Notes: generated by a model from the sequence alone, not told the origin. DNA of 64,000 nt from JANRJY01 sp033763735 (GCA_033763735.1 JANRJY010000031.1:26815-90814), one strand, 5' to 3'. Counted from the first letter of the stretch, positions 26,336 through 36,346 are shown. Made by a program: numbers and translations.

Positions 26336-27268
26336 ATGAAAAAGCTATTTTTAATAATTACTTCTGCAGCACTTACTTTTGGTCAATCTGATTTTATAAA
26401 AGTTAATGATTCAGAATTTTGGAATGTGGTTCCAAAAAACATTATTGTTGAAAGAATTGCATCAGGTTTTCAGTTTACAGAAGGACCTATTTGGAGCAAA
26501 GAAGGATTTTTACTATTTAGTGATATACCTGCCAATATTATCTATAAAATTGATAAAGAAGGAAAAACAACGCCTTTCATTCAACCTTCTCAAAACTCAA
26601 ATGGTTTGGTATTTGACAAACAAGGCAACTTAATTATTTGCGAACATTCGGGACGAAAAGTTGTAAAGCGAAACTTACAAACAGGTGTAAACCTAACCAT
26701 AGCTGATAATTTTAATGGCAAAAAATTTAATAGCCCTAACGATGTGGTAGTTCACTCTAATGGGACGGTATATTTTACTGACCCCCCATATGGATTAATG
26801 GACAAAAACAATATGGCAGCCAAAGAATTAGGCTTTTCAGGTGTGTTTATGGTCAAAAATGGGACAGTATTTTTAATTGACACCACTTTGCAAAGACCCA
26901 ATGGAATTGCACTTTCACCTGATTTGAAAAAGTTATACGTAGCTCAGTCAGAATTTGATTGGCTTTGGAATGCTTACGATTTGGATGCAAATGGAAAAGT
27001 AATAGGCAAATCATTGTTTTATAAAGGACCTGAAATTACAGGTAATCCTGATGGTGTTAAAACGGATATGAATGGAAATGTATTTTGTACAGGAAACAAT
27101 GGCATAGTAATATTTAGCAAATCAGGTAAGTTGCTTGGAACTATTATATTACCTGAAAACACATCAAATTTGTGCTGGGGCGATACTAATTATTCAAGTT
27201 TGTACGTGACTGCACAAAAAAGTGTTTACCGACTCAAGCTAAATACCAAAGGGTTTATAACATATTAA
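26336..27268 (+). CDS. SMP-30/gluconolactonase family protein
   Basis: 310 residues with a short signal peptide. A six-bladed beta-propeller of the SMP-30/gluconolactonase type is indicated by EGPIWSKEGFLLFSDIP (metal-binding glutamate), SPNDVVVHSNGTVYFTDPPYG, RPNGIALSPDLKKLYVAQ and GNPDGVKTDMNGNVF. Members hydrolyse sugar lactones using a divalent metal. In this cluster it could act on an aldonolactone made from the released sugar. MscS follows by 2 bp. Confidence 0.88.
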   Translation: MKKLFLIITSAALTFGQSDFIKVNDSEFWNVVPKNIIVERIASGFQFTEGPIWSKEGFLLFSDIPANIIYKIDKEGKTTPFIQPSQNSNGLVFDKQGNLIICEHSGRKVVKRNLQTGVNLTIADNFNGKKFNSPNDVVVHSNGTVYFTDPPYGLMDKNNMAAKELGFSGVFMVKNGTVFLIDTTLQRPNGIALSPDLKKLYVAQSEFDWLWNAYDLDANGKVIGKSLFYKGPEITGNPDGVKTDMNGNVFCTGNNGIVIFSKSGKLLGTIILPENTSNLCWGDTNYSSLYVTAQKSVYRLKLNTKGFITY

Positions 27269-27270
27269 TA

Positions 27271-28404
27271 ATGAACAAATTAATTGCATTTTGGAAAGAA
27301 ATTGGCACTTTTCAAATTTTAGACAACGATCTTCAATTTGTAGTAATTGCCGGTGCAATTTTATTTGTTGGTATTCTTTTTAAAAATGTCGTTTCGCATT
27401 GGATTAGCAGACTTTCATATCGATTAGTTAAAAACAATTTCCCCGAGGTACCTGTAAGCACTTTTGTAAGTATGCTTTCCAAGCCATTCGAATTGTTTTT
27501 TGTACTTACCATTATTTACGCTGCATTTAGTCTTTTGCATTATCCGGATTCGTGGCATTTGGTAGGTCCAAAGAAATTTGGACTAAAGATGATAGTTAAT
27601 CGTACTTATGGTGTAATAATATTTTTTTCTATTGGATGGATAGTATTTCGATTGGTCGATTTTGTTGCCTTCGTTTTAAAGGATAGGGCTATTGAAAACG
27701 AATCCAAAGTTCAGGAACAATTAGTGCCTTTTATCCGTCAACTTTCAAAATTATTGGTAGGAATTATCTTCTTTTTTCTTATTCTGGGTGTGGTATTTCA
27801 AGTAAATGTTGGTGCAGTAATCACCGGGCTTGGAATTGGTGGTGTAGCTGTTGCGTTGGCAGGAAAGGAAACTTTAGAAAACCTTTTGGCATCATTTTCG
27901 ATATTTGCCGACAAACCATTTATTGCCGGAGACTTAATTAAAGTAGGAGATTTTACGGGAAATGTGGAGTCAGTTGGATTTAGAACCACACGTATCAGAA
28001 CGTTGGATAAAAGTTTAGTTACCATTCCTAACAAGCAACTTATTGATCAACCATTGGAAAACTTATCTGCACGAAAATATCATCGCGCCAATTTTAAGGT
28101 AGGACTTCCTGTAAATGTTTCCGAAAAAACAATAAAAACAATAATTGGAAACATTGAAAATGAAATTTCTTCAAATCCATTAACGGATTCTTCATTAAAA
28201 CCAATGGTATATTTTGATGGTTTTGGTACATATACATTGGATATTACGGTCATATTTTATGCGAAGGCAACAGAATTTGAAGATTTTTGGAAAATAAAGG
28301 AAAACATTAATTTCCGAATAATGAAGGTACTTGAGGCCGAAAACTTAGGTGTGGAATTCCCTACGCAAGTGGTTCATGTGAAATCACAAGAGAAGTTGGC
28401 TTAA
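27271..28404 (+). CDS. MscS-type mechanosensitive ion channel
   Basis: 377 residues with about four to five transmembrane helices, then the pore helix and beta domain of MscS: GAVITGLGIGGVAVALAGKETLENLLASF is split between the pore-lining glycine/alanine helix and the following FADKPFIAGDLIKVGDFTGNVE beta segment. It opens under membrane tension to release solutes at osmotic downshock. It starts 2 bp after the SMP-30 gene, so it is probably co-transcribed; a direct link to sugar use is not evident. Confidence 0.92.
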   Translation: MNKLIAFWKEIGTFQILDNDLQFVVIAGAILFVGILFKNVVSHWISRLSYRLVKNNFPEVPVSTFVSMLSKPFELFFVLTIIYAAFSLLHYPDSWHLVGPKKFGLKMIVNRTYGVIIFFSIGWIVFRLVDFVAFVLKDRAIENESKVQEQLVPFIRQLSKLLVGIIFFFLILGVVFQVNVGAVITGLGIGGVAVALAGKETLENLLASFSIFADKPFIAGDLIKVGDFTGNVESVGFRTTRIRTLDKSLVTIPNKQLIDQPLENLSARKYHRANFKVGLPVNVSEKTIKTIIGNIENEISSNPLTDSSLKPMVYFDGFGTYTLDITVIFYAKATEFEDFWKIKENINFRIMKVLEAENLGVEFPTQVVHVKSQEKLA

Positions 28405-28421
28405 TTAACAAACTAAAGAGT

Positions 28422-29297
28422 CTACTTTTTTTCAAGTTCATTAGCTTCTTTTACGCTCAATAATCGAATATTTTTCCTTTTGATAACTTCTTTAACTTTG
28501 GCACTGGTATATACAAAAGTTACGCCACCTCTATCGTATCCTACTTTATCATACCCATTATGTCCAATGTTTTTCATTTCGTCAGTATCATAACCAGGAT
28601 GTTCTATTACATAATAAGTATTTCCAATTTGAGTTGATTCTAAGAATTTAATAAACAATTCCTCCTTTTGTTCAGGGCTTTTATCCTGGCCACTCCATGG
28701 CACATCCGAATATTTAGTGTCCATTTTACCAAAGAATAAGCCATATTCTTTTGCTAATTTTTCAGTCAAAGTTTTTATTTCAGGTGTTGCATTGGTACAT
28801 CCCATATGTCCGGTAATGTGTGAAAGTCGAGGAATATATTTTTTTGCCAATTCTATTTGGGCTCTGAATTCTTTTTCGACTTCCTCAATCTTGGGATTAT
28901 TTTCTAAGAGAAAATTTCCAGCATTTTTTGGGAAATTATCATTTGGCCATATGAATGGACAAAAATATCCATCCGGGTTTCTTATTGATTTGCCATCAGT
29001 TAAAGGTCTCCATTTAAGGCCTGACCATTCGCTTGTCAAACAAAGATGGATTCCTACATCAAATCCCGGGTTTTCTTTCAGCATTGATACCGCTTCCATA
29101 AACCAGGGTGATGGTACAATTATTTCGACACTTCTGCATATACCATTTTTATATGAATCAATGCAAGCGTTATTCACAGCATGACAAAATCCAATATCAT
29201 CTGCTTGCACAATGAGTCTAATTTCATTTGATTTATTGTTTTGTGAATAAACCAACAAAGAACCTAATACAAACCAACAAATGGCTATTGTTTTCAT
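28422..29297 (-). CDS. ChbG/HpnK (YdjC)-type carbohydrate deacetylase
   Basis: 291 residues with a signal peptide (MKTIAICWFVLGSLLVYS). The metal site marks are RLIVQADDIGFCHAVN near the start, then VGIHLCLTSEW and HITGHMGC. The family deacetylates N-acetylated sugars such as chitobiose. Export to the periplasm is typical of Bacteroidota copies. It lies convergent to the sugar cluster and 2 bp from pyk, on the pyk strand. Confidence 0.87.
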   Translation of the reverse strand: MKTIAICWFVLGSLLVYSQNNKSNEIRLIVQADDIGFCHAVNNACIDSYKNGICRSVEIIVPSPWFMEAVSMLKENPGFDVGIHLCLTSEWSGLKWRPLTDGKSIRNPDGYFCPFIWPNDNFPKNAGNFLLENNPKIEEVEKEFRAQIELAKKYIPRLSHITGHMGCTNATPEIKTLTEKLAKEYGLFFGKMDTKYSDVPWSGQDKSPEQKEELFIKFLESTQIGNTYYVIEHPGYDTDEMKNIGHNGYDKVGYDRGGVTFVYTSAKVKEVIKRKNIRLLSVKEANELEKK

Positions 29298-29299
29298 AA

Positions 29300-30736
29300 T
29301 TAATCGATTTTCGACATTTTCACCATATTTGTTCTAAACTCGCCATCTATTGGCATACTTGCAGTATTCACAACTAAATCTCCTGATTTAACTAATCCCT
29401 TTTCTTTTAAAATATGATTTACGGCCTCTATCAACTGATCGGTAGACTTGTATTTCATATCAATGTAAAATGGTGTTACACCCCAAGTTAAGTTAAATAC
29501 ATGTACCAATTCTTTATTATCAGTAAATGTGAATATCCTTGATTTAGGACGATGTTTGGCGATCATGTTACATACAAATCCAGTTTTTGAAATATTTATA
29601 ATTGCTCTTGCATGAATGTCATTGGCAATACGACAAGTACCGGATATTAGTCTTTCTCTAAGAAAGTGAGGATGGCTTTTAGGAATTGGATACTCCTTGT
29701 TATAAATGTCAACTTCTCTTTCAATGGCTCCAATAATAGAAACCATTGCTTTTACCGATTCAATTGGGAAGTTTCCTGAAGCAGTTTCAGCACTTAGCAT
29801 TACGGTATCAGCGCCATCTATAACAGCATTGGCTACATCCCCGGCTTCTGCTCTTGTAGGACGAGGATTTTTAATCATGCTTTCAAGCATTTGTGTTGCA
29901 ACAATTACCGGTTTGCCGGCTTCGTTGCATTTCCTGATCATCATTTTCTGAGCCACAGGTACGTCCTCCATTGGAATTTCAACACCCAAATCTCCACGAG
30001 CCACCATTAATCCATCTGATTTTTCAATAATTTTATCGATATCAACCAAAGCTTCCGGTTTTTCGATTTTGGCAACAACCTTTGTGTTTTTACCTTGTTG
30101 TTGTATAATTCCTTTAATTTCATCGATATCGGCAGAAGTTCTAACAAATGAAAGCGCTACCCAATCCACATCGTGTTTTAAACCAAATATTAAATCTTCT
30201 CTATCTTTTTCAGTTAAAGATGGTTCCGACACTTTTGTATTTGGAAGGTTTATCCCTTTTTTCGATTTTAGTAATCCGCCATAAACTACTTCAGTTAGTA
30301 TTTCTTCCCCTGTTGTTGAAAGCACCTTCAATTCAATATTTCCATCATCAATCAATATTTTATCACCGGATTTCACATCTTTTGGCATAGCTTTATATGA
30401 AGTATATATTTTTTCACTATTACCAATTACTTTTTCAGTGGTTATAATTAAAGTATGTCCGTTAACTAACTCTACGCCATTATTTTCAACTTCACCGGTT
30501 CTTATTTTTGGTCCTTGTAAGTCTTGAAGCATACCAATTGTAATACCATGCTTTTCACGGATATTTTTAATGTGATTAATTACTTTCAAATGTTCTTCAT
30601 GACTTCCATGAGAAAAATTAAGACGAAAAACATCCACACCTGCTTTTATTAATTGCATTAATTTCTCTTCAGTATTACAGGCCGGTCCTACAGTTGCTAT
30701 GATCTTGGTTCGATTAAAAGGAATATGTTGTATCAT
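29300..30736 (-). CDS. pyk: Pyruvate kinase
   Basis: Transfers phosphate from phosphoenolpyruvate to ADP at the end of glycolysis. 478 residues as usual. Signatures: TKIIATVGPACNTEEK at the start, RLNFSHGSHEEH, the active-site MVARGDLGVEIPMEDVPVAQK with KIEKPEAL just before, and VMLSAETASGNFPIE. Its start follows the IPExxxVDY gene by 3 bp, an arrangement conserved across the phylum. Confidence 0.97.
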   Translation of the reverse strand: MIQHIPFNRTKIIATVGPACNTEEKLMQLIKAGVDVFRLNFSHGSHEEHLKVINHIKNIREKHGITIGMLQDLQGPKIRTGEVENNGVELVNGHTLIITTEKVIGNSEKIYTSYKAMPKDVKSGDKILIDDGNIELKVLSTTGEEILTEVVYGGLLKSKKGINLPNTKVSEPSLTEKDREDLIFGLKHDVDWVALSFVRTSADIDEIKGIIQQQGKNTKVVAKIEKPEALVDIDKIIEKSDGLMVARGDLGVEIPMEDVPVAQKMMIRKCNEAGKPVIVATQMLESMIKNPRPTRAEAGDVANAVIDGADTVMLSAETASGNFPIESVKAMVSIIGAIEREVDIYNKEYPIPKSHPHFLRERLISGTCRIANDIHARAIINISKTGFVCNMIAKHRPKSRIFTFTDNKELVHVFNLTWGVTPFYIDMKYKSTDQLIEAVNHILKEKGLVKSGDLVVNTASMPIDGEFRTNMVKMSKID

Positions 30737-30739
30737 TAT

Positions 30740-31159
30740 TTAGTAAATTAATAGATTTTCGGCAGAAGGAATCTCCTGGTAGTTAATTCTTTTGATTAGG
30801 TTGATTATGGGTACTTTTTTTAATTTAATTTCAGATTCAGCGTAATTTTCAGCGTATTCGCCACTTAATAATATAAAGTAATCATAATTTTTCAATTCAG
30901 GCAATAAATATGGCTTTTTTAAATTAATAAATTCAACAGGACGGTTTTTTATTAACCTAATGTTGCTGTAATCGGCTTCAAATATAAAGTTTGAAATAAA
31001 AAATTTACAATCTTTTACAAAATCATATTGTAAATCTTCATTTTTAGTTAATTCTATTCCCAAATACCAATTGATATAGCAAGCTATTGTAAAGTCCTTT
31101 GCAGCAGAAACGATTCCCAATAATTCAAAATCAAATTCAGGTATAATTTCCAGAACCAT
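30740..31159 (-). CDS. IPExxxVDY family protein
   Basis: About 139 residues from the ATG at 31159 (MVLEIIPEFDFELLGI); a TTG 15 bp upstream is also possible. The IPEFDFELLGI start and the later DYFILLSGEY belong to the Bacteroidota IPExxxVDY family, small cytosolic proteins of unknown function that travel with pyk and opposite acpP-fabF-rnc. It overlaps nothing and is 3 bp from pyk, so it is the first gene of that transcript. Confidence 0.85.
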   Translation of the reverse strand: MVLEIIPEFDFELLGIVSAAKDFTIACYINWYLGIELTKNEDLQYDFVKDCKFFISNFIFEADYSNIRLIKNRPVEFINLKKPYLLPELKNYDYFILLSGEYAENYAESEIKLKKVPIINLIKRINYQEIPSAENLLIY

Positions 31160-31192
31160 TTTTTGCTCTTTCAACGGAATATTTGTTTTGTG

Positions 31193-31201
31193 GCAAATGT
31201 A
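31193..31201 (-). promoter_or_regulatory. -7 promoter box for IPExxxVDY-pyk
   Basis: On the minus strand TACATTTGC matches TAnnTTTGC. No clear -33 TTTG is found at the right distance, so only the -7 part is supported. It lies 33 bp before the ATG at 31159. Confidence 0.45.
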
Positions 31202-31340
31202 TTGACTTTCAGTGGTATTTTATACACATTGAAATCTTACAATTGTACAATATTATAGGATAATTTTTACAAGATGTAAAAAATAAAATATTGATTATCA
31301 ATAAGTTAATGTTTTTTATGAAATTACTGATTCAAAAATG

Positions 31341-31372
31341 TTTGACTTTATGAAGTGAAATATATTTCTTTG
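31341..31372 (+). promoter_or_regulatory. Promoter of the acpP-fabF-rnc operon
   Basis: -33 TTTG at 31341-31344 and a -7 box TTTCTTTG at 31365-31372 (one base off TAnnTTTG) with a 20-base spacer. Transcription would start about 25 bp before the acpP ATG. Confidence 0.6.
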
Positions 31373-31404
31373 CAGCTTCAAAAAAATTAAACAACCAATC
31401 TGAC

Positions 31405-31641
31405 ATGTCTGAAATAGCAGAAAAAGTTCGCAACATCATCGTTGAAAAATTAGGTGTAGAAAAATCAGAAGTTACCGACGAGGCTAGCTTTACAAATGAT
31501 CTAGGCGCTGATTCACTAGATACTGTTGAACTCATTATGGAATTTGAAAAAGAATTTAATATTTCTATACCTGATGATCAGGCAGAACAAATTTCCACAG
31601 TAGGTCAAGCAATAGCTTACCTTGAGAAAAACGTTAAGTAA
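31405..31641 (+). CDS. acpP: Acyl carrier protein
   Basis: 78 residues, acidic and helical, carrying the 4'-phosphopantetheine arm on S37 in LGADSLDTVEL. It shuttles acyl chains in fatty acid synthesis. fabF follows by 15 bp and rnc after that, the standard Bacteroidota order. The ATG start gives the usual MSEIAEKVR beginning. Confidence 0.97.
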   Translation: MSEIAEKVRNIIVEKLGVEKSEVTDEASFTNDLGADSLDTVELIMEFEKEFNISIPDDQAEQISTVGQAIAYLEKNVK

Positions 31642-31656
31642 TTCCAATTTTTCTAA

Positions 31657-32907
31657 ATGCAATTAAAAAGAGTAGTTGTCACCGGTTTAGGTGCCCTTAC
31701 ACCTATTGGGAGTAATGTAAATGATTACTGGTCAGGTCTTATTCAAGGTAAGAGTGGAGCGGCAGCAATTACTCGATTTGATGCATCTCGACACAAAACC
31801 AAGTTTGCTTGCGAAGTTAAAAATTTCAACCCTGAAAATCACTTTGAGAAAAAAGAAGGTCGTAAAATGGATCCCTTTTGTCAGTATGCCATGGTAGTGG
31901 CTGACGAAGCTTTAAAGGATTCTGGACTTGATTTAGAAAAAGTAAATAGAGATAGGGTTGGTGTAATTTGGGGATCAGGTATAGGGGGTATTAAAGTGTT
32001 TCAAGAAGAATATGGTCCATACATTACCGGAGATCAAACACCCAGATTCAATCCATTTTTCATTCCTAAAATGATAATTGATATAGCTGCTGGGCACATA
32101 TCAATGAAATATGGTTTGAGAGGACCAAATTTTGCGGTTGTATCTGCTTGTGCAACAGGTAATAATGCAATGATAGATGCATATAATTACATTAGATTAG
32201 GCAAAGCAATTGCATTTGTAACAGGTGGAAGTGAAGCTGCAATTACCGAAGCCGGAATGGGCGGATTTAATTCACTAAAGGCGCTATCAGAAAGAAATGA
32301 TACACCTGAATTGGCTTCCAGACCATATGATAAAGATCGTGATGGTTTTGTAATGGGCGAAGGAGCTGGTGCGCTTATTCTTGAAGAATACGAACATGCC
32401 AAGGCAAGAGGTGCAAAAATATATGCCGAAGTAATAGGTGGTGGAATGTCGGCAGATGCTTATCATTTAACTGCTCCACATCCTGAGGGACTTGGAGTAA
32501 TTAATGTATTAAATGCTGCATTGGAAGATGCCGAAATTAATTTAAACGAAGTTGATTATATCAACACACATGGAACCTCTACTTCCTTAGGTGATAACGC
32601 AGAATTAAAAGCCATCCAAAAAGTGTTTGGCGAACATTCATACAAATTGAATATTAGTTCAACCAAATCAATGACTGGTCATTTGTTAGGAGCTGCAGGG
32701 GCAATAGAAGCAATTGCTTCCATCTTAGCAATCAAAAATGGCATAATTCCACCTACAATCAATCATTTCACTGATGATCCGGAAATAGATCCCAAGCTTA
32801 ATTTGACTTTTAACAAAGCACAAAACAGAAATATCAAAGTTGCAATTAGTAACACTTTTGGATTTGGTGGACATAATGCATCAGTTATTTTCAGAAAAAT
32901 AGACTAA
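31657..32907 (+). CDS. fabF: Beta-ketoacyl-ACP synthase II
   Basis: Condenses malonyl-ACP with acyl-ACP to lengthen fatty acids. 416 residues. The catalytic triad is visible: C165 in VVSACATGNN, H305 in INTHGTST and the second histidine in KSMTGHLLGAAG. It sits directly downstream of its partner acpP and 2 bp before rnc. Confidence 0.97.
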   Translation: MQLKRVVVTGLGALTPIGSNVNDYWSGLIQGKSGAAAITRFDASRHKTKFACEVKNFNPENHFEKKEGRKMDPFCQYAMVVADEALKDSGLDLEKVNRDRVGVIWGSGIGGIKVFQEEYGPYITGDQTPRFNPFFIPKMIIDIAAGHISMKYGLRGPNFAVVSACATGNNAMIDAYNYIRLGKAIAFVTGGSEAAITEAGMGGFNSLKALSERNDTPELASRPYDKDRDGFVMGEGAGALILEEYEHAKARGAKIYAEVIGGGMSADAYHLTAPHPEGLGVINVLNAALEDAEINLNEVDYINTHGTSTSLGDNAELKAIQKVFGEHSYKLNISSTKSMTGHLLGAAGAIEAIASILAIKNGIIPPTINHFTDDPEIDPKLNLTFNKAQNRNIKVAISNTFGFGGHNASVIFRKID

Positions 32908-32909
32908 AA

Positions 32910-33647
32910 GTGGATTTTATTTCCTCATTCTTTGGTCTTTTTAATAAAAAAAAAAGCAAAGAACGACAGCTTAGGAAATATATATATCACCTTACCGGAA
33001 AGGAGCCTGCAAATTTGGATTTATATTTTTTGGCATTACGTCATTCATCTTCAAATAAAGACAAATCAGAATACATCGAAAAAAGCAATGAAAGGCTTGA
33101 ATACTTAGGCGATGCCATATTGGGAGCCATAGTTGCAGAGTATTTATTTAAAAAATACCCTTTCAAAGATGAAGGTTTTCTAACAGAAATCAGATCCAGA
33201 ATTGTAAACGGGGAATCTTTGGGTACTCTAGCAAAAAAAATTGGTCTAAATAAATTTATTGTTCACAATTCATATTCTTTAGGTAAACACAGTAACAAGT
33301 CGATGCATGGTGATGCTTTGGAAGCATTAGTTGGTGCAATATACTTAGATAGAGGCTTCAAATTTTGCAGAAAATTTGTTCTACAAAAACTACTAGATAC
33401 AATTCTTGACATAGAAGAAATTGTAAGTACAGATAATAATTATAAAAGTAAATTGATCATATGGGGGCAAAATAACTTTAAGAAAGTTCGTTTTGAAATT
33501 ATTCAGGAAAAAGATCACAAACATTATAAAGAATTTGAAGCAAAAGTCTATATTGATGATGAACCCCGATCCGTAGGAAATGGTTCGAGTAAAAAGAAAG
33601 CGGAGCAAGATGCTGCAAGAAGGGAATGTGAAGTAATTGGGATTTAA
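32910..33647 (+). CDS. rnc: Ribonuclease III
   Basis: Cuts double-stranded RNA in rRNA and mRNA processing. 245 residues, with the RNase III signature NERLEYLGDAILGA (about residue 65), an acidic second site (HGDALEALVGAIYLD) and a C-terminal dsRNA-binding domain (about 175-245, GNGSSKKKAEQDAAR). The start is GTG two bases after the fabF stop; no ATG lies close by in frame. Confidence 0.95.
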   Translation: MDFISSFFGLFNKKKSKERQLRKYIYHLTGKEPANLDLYFLALRHSSSNKDKSEYIEKSNERLEYLGDAILGAIVAEYLFKKYPFKDEGFLTEIRSRIVNGESLGTLAKKIGLNKFIVHNSYSLGKHSNKSMHGDALEALVGAIYLDRGFKFCRKFVLQKLLDTILDIEEIVSTDNNYKSKLIIWGQNNFKKVRFEIIQEKDHKHYKEFEAKVYIDDEPRSVGNGSSKKKAEQDAARRECEVIGI

Positions 33648-33657
33648 AACTTAACAC

Positions 33658-34974
33658 TTGAAAGTAAAAACATTAAAAAAAAATAAGGTAAATATTGTAA
33701 CCTTAGGTTGTTCAAAAAATCTGGTGGACTCAGAAGTGCTTTTGACCCAACTTAGAGGAAATGGCATTGATGCTTCGCATGAGTCGGATAGCGATTATTC
33801 TAATATTGTAATAATTAATACTTGTGGATTTATTGATAATGCAAAACAAGAATCGATTGATACCATACTTACATATGCAGAAGCTAAAAAAAGAGGTGAA
33901 ATCGAAAAAGTATATGTAACAGGTTGCCTTTCAGAAAGATATAAAGATGATTTGCAGAAGGAAATAACCAATGTTGATGCCTGGTTTGGTACACGTGATC
34001 TCCCGGCTTTATTAAAAAAATTCAAAGCTGATTATAAACATGAATTAGTTGGTGAGCGATTGCTAACCACACCTACGCATACTGCGTATCTCAAAATTTC
34101 TGAAGGTTGTGACCGGCCTTGTTCATTTTGTGCCATACCTATTATGCGAGGTAAACATGTTAGCAAATCAATTGATGAATTGGTTTTGGAAGCAAAAGGT
34201 CTGGCTTTAAAAGGTACAAAAGAACTGGTACTCATTGCTCAAGATTTGACTTATTATGGACTTGATTTGTATAATAAAAGAAATCTGTCTGATTTACTTA
34301 AAAATCTTTCTGATGTATCAGGAATAGAATGGATTCGATTGCAATATGCTTATCCTTCTGGTTTTCCGATGGAGATTCTTGATGTAATGAATGAAAGAGA
34401 TAACATATGTAAATATCTGGATATGCCTTTACAACATATATCCGATAATATGTTAACTGTGATGCGAAGAGGCATTAATTCACAAAAAACAATTCAATTA
34501 ATAGAAAAAATTAGAGAAAAAGTTCCAGGAATAGCTTTGAGAACGACACTCATTGCCGGTCATCCAGGGGAAACAGAAAAAGATTTTGAAGAATTATTAC
34601 AGTTTGTTGAAAATACCAGATTTGACAGATTGGGCGTATTTCCTTATTCGCATGAAGAAAAAACGTATGCTGGTGACAATATGAAAGATTCTGTTTCTGA
34701 AAAGATTAAGAAAAAGCGAGCGGAACAAATAATGCAAGTTCAAGAAGGTATATCTGCTGAATTGAATCAATTGAAAATAGGCAAATCCTTTAAAGTGTTG
34801 TTTGATAGAAAAGAAAGAGATTATTTTATTGGACGCACCGAGTTTGACTCACCAGAAGTAGATAATGAAGTATTGGTACAGGCATCAGAGAACTATGTAA
34901 GAATTGGAGATTTTGCCAACGTTTATATTACAGGCGCTTCTGAATTTGATTTGTATGGCAATGTAATTGCCTGA
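33658..34974 (+). CDS. rimO: Ribosomal protein S12 methylthiotransferase
   Basis: A radical-SAM enzyme that adds a methylthio group to an aspartate of ribosomal protein S12. 438 residues: N-terminal MTTase domain with LGCSKNLVDSE and two more cysteines (NTCGFI, TGCLSE) for one Fe-S cluster, the radical-SAM motif CDRPCSFCAIP, and a C-terminal TRAM domain (about 365-438). The start is TTG at 33658, 10 bp after rnc. Confidence 0.95.
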   Translation: MKVKTLKKNKVNIVTLGCSKNLVDSEVLLTQLRGNGIDASHESDSDYSNIVIINTCGFIDNAKQESIDTILTYAEAKKRGEIEKVYVTGCLSERYKDDLQKEITNVDAWFGTRDLPALLKKFKADYKHELVGERLLTTPTHTAYLKISEGCDRPCSFCAIPIMRGKHVSKSIDELVLEAKGLALKGTKELVLIAQDLTYYGLDLYNKRNLSDLLKNLSDVSGIEWIRLQYAYPSGFPMEILDVMNERDNICKYLDMPLQHISDNMLTVMRRGINSQKTIQLIEKIREKVPGIALRTTLIAGHPGETEKDFEELLQFVENTRFDRLGVFPYSHEEKTYAGDNMKDSVSEKIKKKRAEQIMQVQEGISAELNQLKIGKSFKVLFDRKERDYFIGRTEFDSPEVDNEVLVQASENYVRIGDFANVYITGASEFDLYGNVIA

Positions 34975-35005
34975 TTTTTATAGTTTTATTTAAATCCAAT
35001 GTGTC

Positions 35006-36346
35006 TTGAAAACAGGTAAAAATATTGCAGTATTAGGTGCCGGAAAGTCTTCAAACGTATTGATTAAATATCTGCTGAATGAATGTATTGCAAATGATTG
35101 GTCGCTTTTTTTATCTGATCAAAATAAAAATGCCGCAGAAAGCAAATTAAATAATCATCCAAAAGGGTCTTTTTTGGAAATGAATATTCCAAATAACTTA
35201 GACGCACTTAAGGATATGCAAATAGTGATTTCGTTACTACCGCCAGATTTGCATTTTAGTGTAGCAAATTTTTGCGTAGATTATAAAATCCATTTTATAT
35301 CAGCCTCCTATATTACTAAAGAAATTCAAGCACTCCATCAAAAGGCAATAGAAAACAATGTTACGTTATTAATGGAATGTGGATTGGATCCAGGAATTGA
35401 TCATATGTCGGCTATGAAGGAAATTAATCAAATCCATTCTGAAGGCGGTAAAATTGTTTCATTTGAATCTTATTGTGGAGGACTAGTATCGCCAGAAAGT
35501 GATGACAATCCTTGGCATTACAAAATATCGTGGAATCCTCGTAATGTTGTATTGGCAGGACAAGGTGGAGCAACTAAATATTTGCAAAACAATCAGTTAA
35601 TTGAAGTATCGTACAGTAATTTGTTTCTGAATCCTCAAGAAATCGAGATTGCCGGATATGGAACATTTGAAGGATATCCCAATAGAGATTCATTATCCTA
35701 TATTAGTCTGTATGGTCTTTCGGATATTTCTTCTATTGTGAGAGGAACATTGCGTAAAAAAGGTTTTTGTAAATCATGGCACATGTTAATTGAATTGGGA
35801 TATACTGATAATCAAACTATTATTCCAAAGAATATTAAAACTTTACAACAATTAACGAATTATCTTGAAGATAAAAATTTGAAATCTTCTTCATTGAAAG
35901 GAAAAATGTTGGAATTATTTCCTTCTGAAAAAGAAAGAATTGAGATTTATTTAAAACTTGAATTTTTGGGAATATTTTCAAATGAACCAATTCAAAGTCA
36001 ACTTCAAACGCCTGCTTCAATTCTTCAAAAAATCATTGAAAATAAATGGAAATTGAAGCCACAGGATAATGATATGGTGGTAATGAAACATCGAATTAAA
36101 TACCAAAAAAGCAACTTATTTTTTCAAAAAAATTGTGAATTGGTTTTGAAAGGAAGTTCTGATGAAACCGCAATGGCAAAAACTGTAGGTCTGCCTTTAG
36201 GAATAATAACAAAACTGATTTTAAATAATAATATAAATTTAAAAGGGGTATTTATTCCGTTGGCAAAAGAAATTATTGAACCTGTACTTTTTGAATTAAA
36301 AAACTTTGGAATAACTTTTAAAAAGTCAGAGATTAAAATGGATTAA
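35006..36346 (+). CDS. Saccharopine dehydrogenase family protein
   Basis: 446 residues with an N-terminal NAD(P)-binding fold (KNIAVLGAGKSSNVLIKYLL) and the saccharopine dehydrogenase core (ECGLDPGIDHMSAMKEIN, SYCGGLVSPESDDNPWHYKISWNPRNV split across residues about 150-175). It resembles the lysine-forming or lysine-degrading half of saccharopine dehydrogenase. Bacteroidota copies are often annotated as lysine-ketoglutarate-related enzymes. The start is TTG; no better start is near. It follows rimO by 31 bp. The exact substrate is uncertain. Confidence 0.88.
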   Translation: MKTGKNIAVLGAGKSSNVLIKYLLNECIANDWSLFLSDQNKNAAESKLNNHPKGSFLEMNIPNNLDALKDMQIVISLLPPDLHFSVANFCVDYKIHFISASYITKEIQALHQKAIENNVTLLMECGLDPGIDHMSAMKEINQIHSEGGKIVSFESYCGGLVSPESDDNPWHYKISWNPRNVVLAGQGGATKYLQNNQLIEVSYSNLFLNPQEIEIAGYGTFEGYPNRDSLSYISLYGLSDISSIVRGTLRKKGFCKSWHMLIELGYTDNQTIIPKNIKTLQQLTNYLEDKNLKSSSLKGKMLELFPSEKERIEIYLKLEFLGIFSNEPIQSQLQTPASILQKIIENKWKLKPQDNDMVVMKHRIKYQKSNLFFQKNCELVLKGSSDETAMAKTVGLPLGIITKLILNNNINLKGVFIPLAKEIIEPVLFELKNFGITFKKSEIKMD

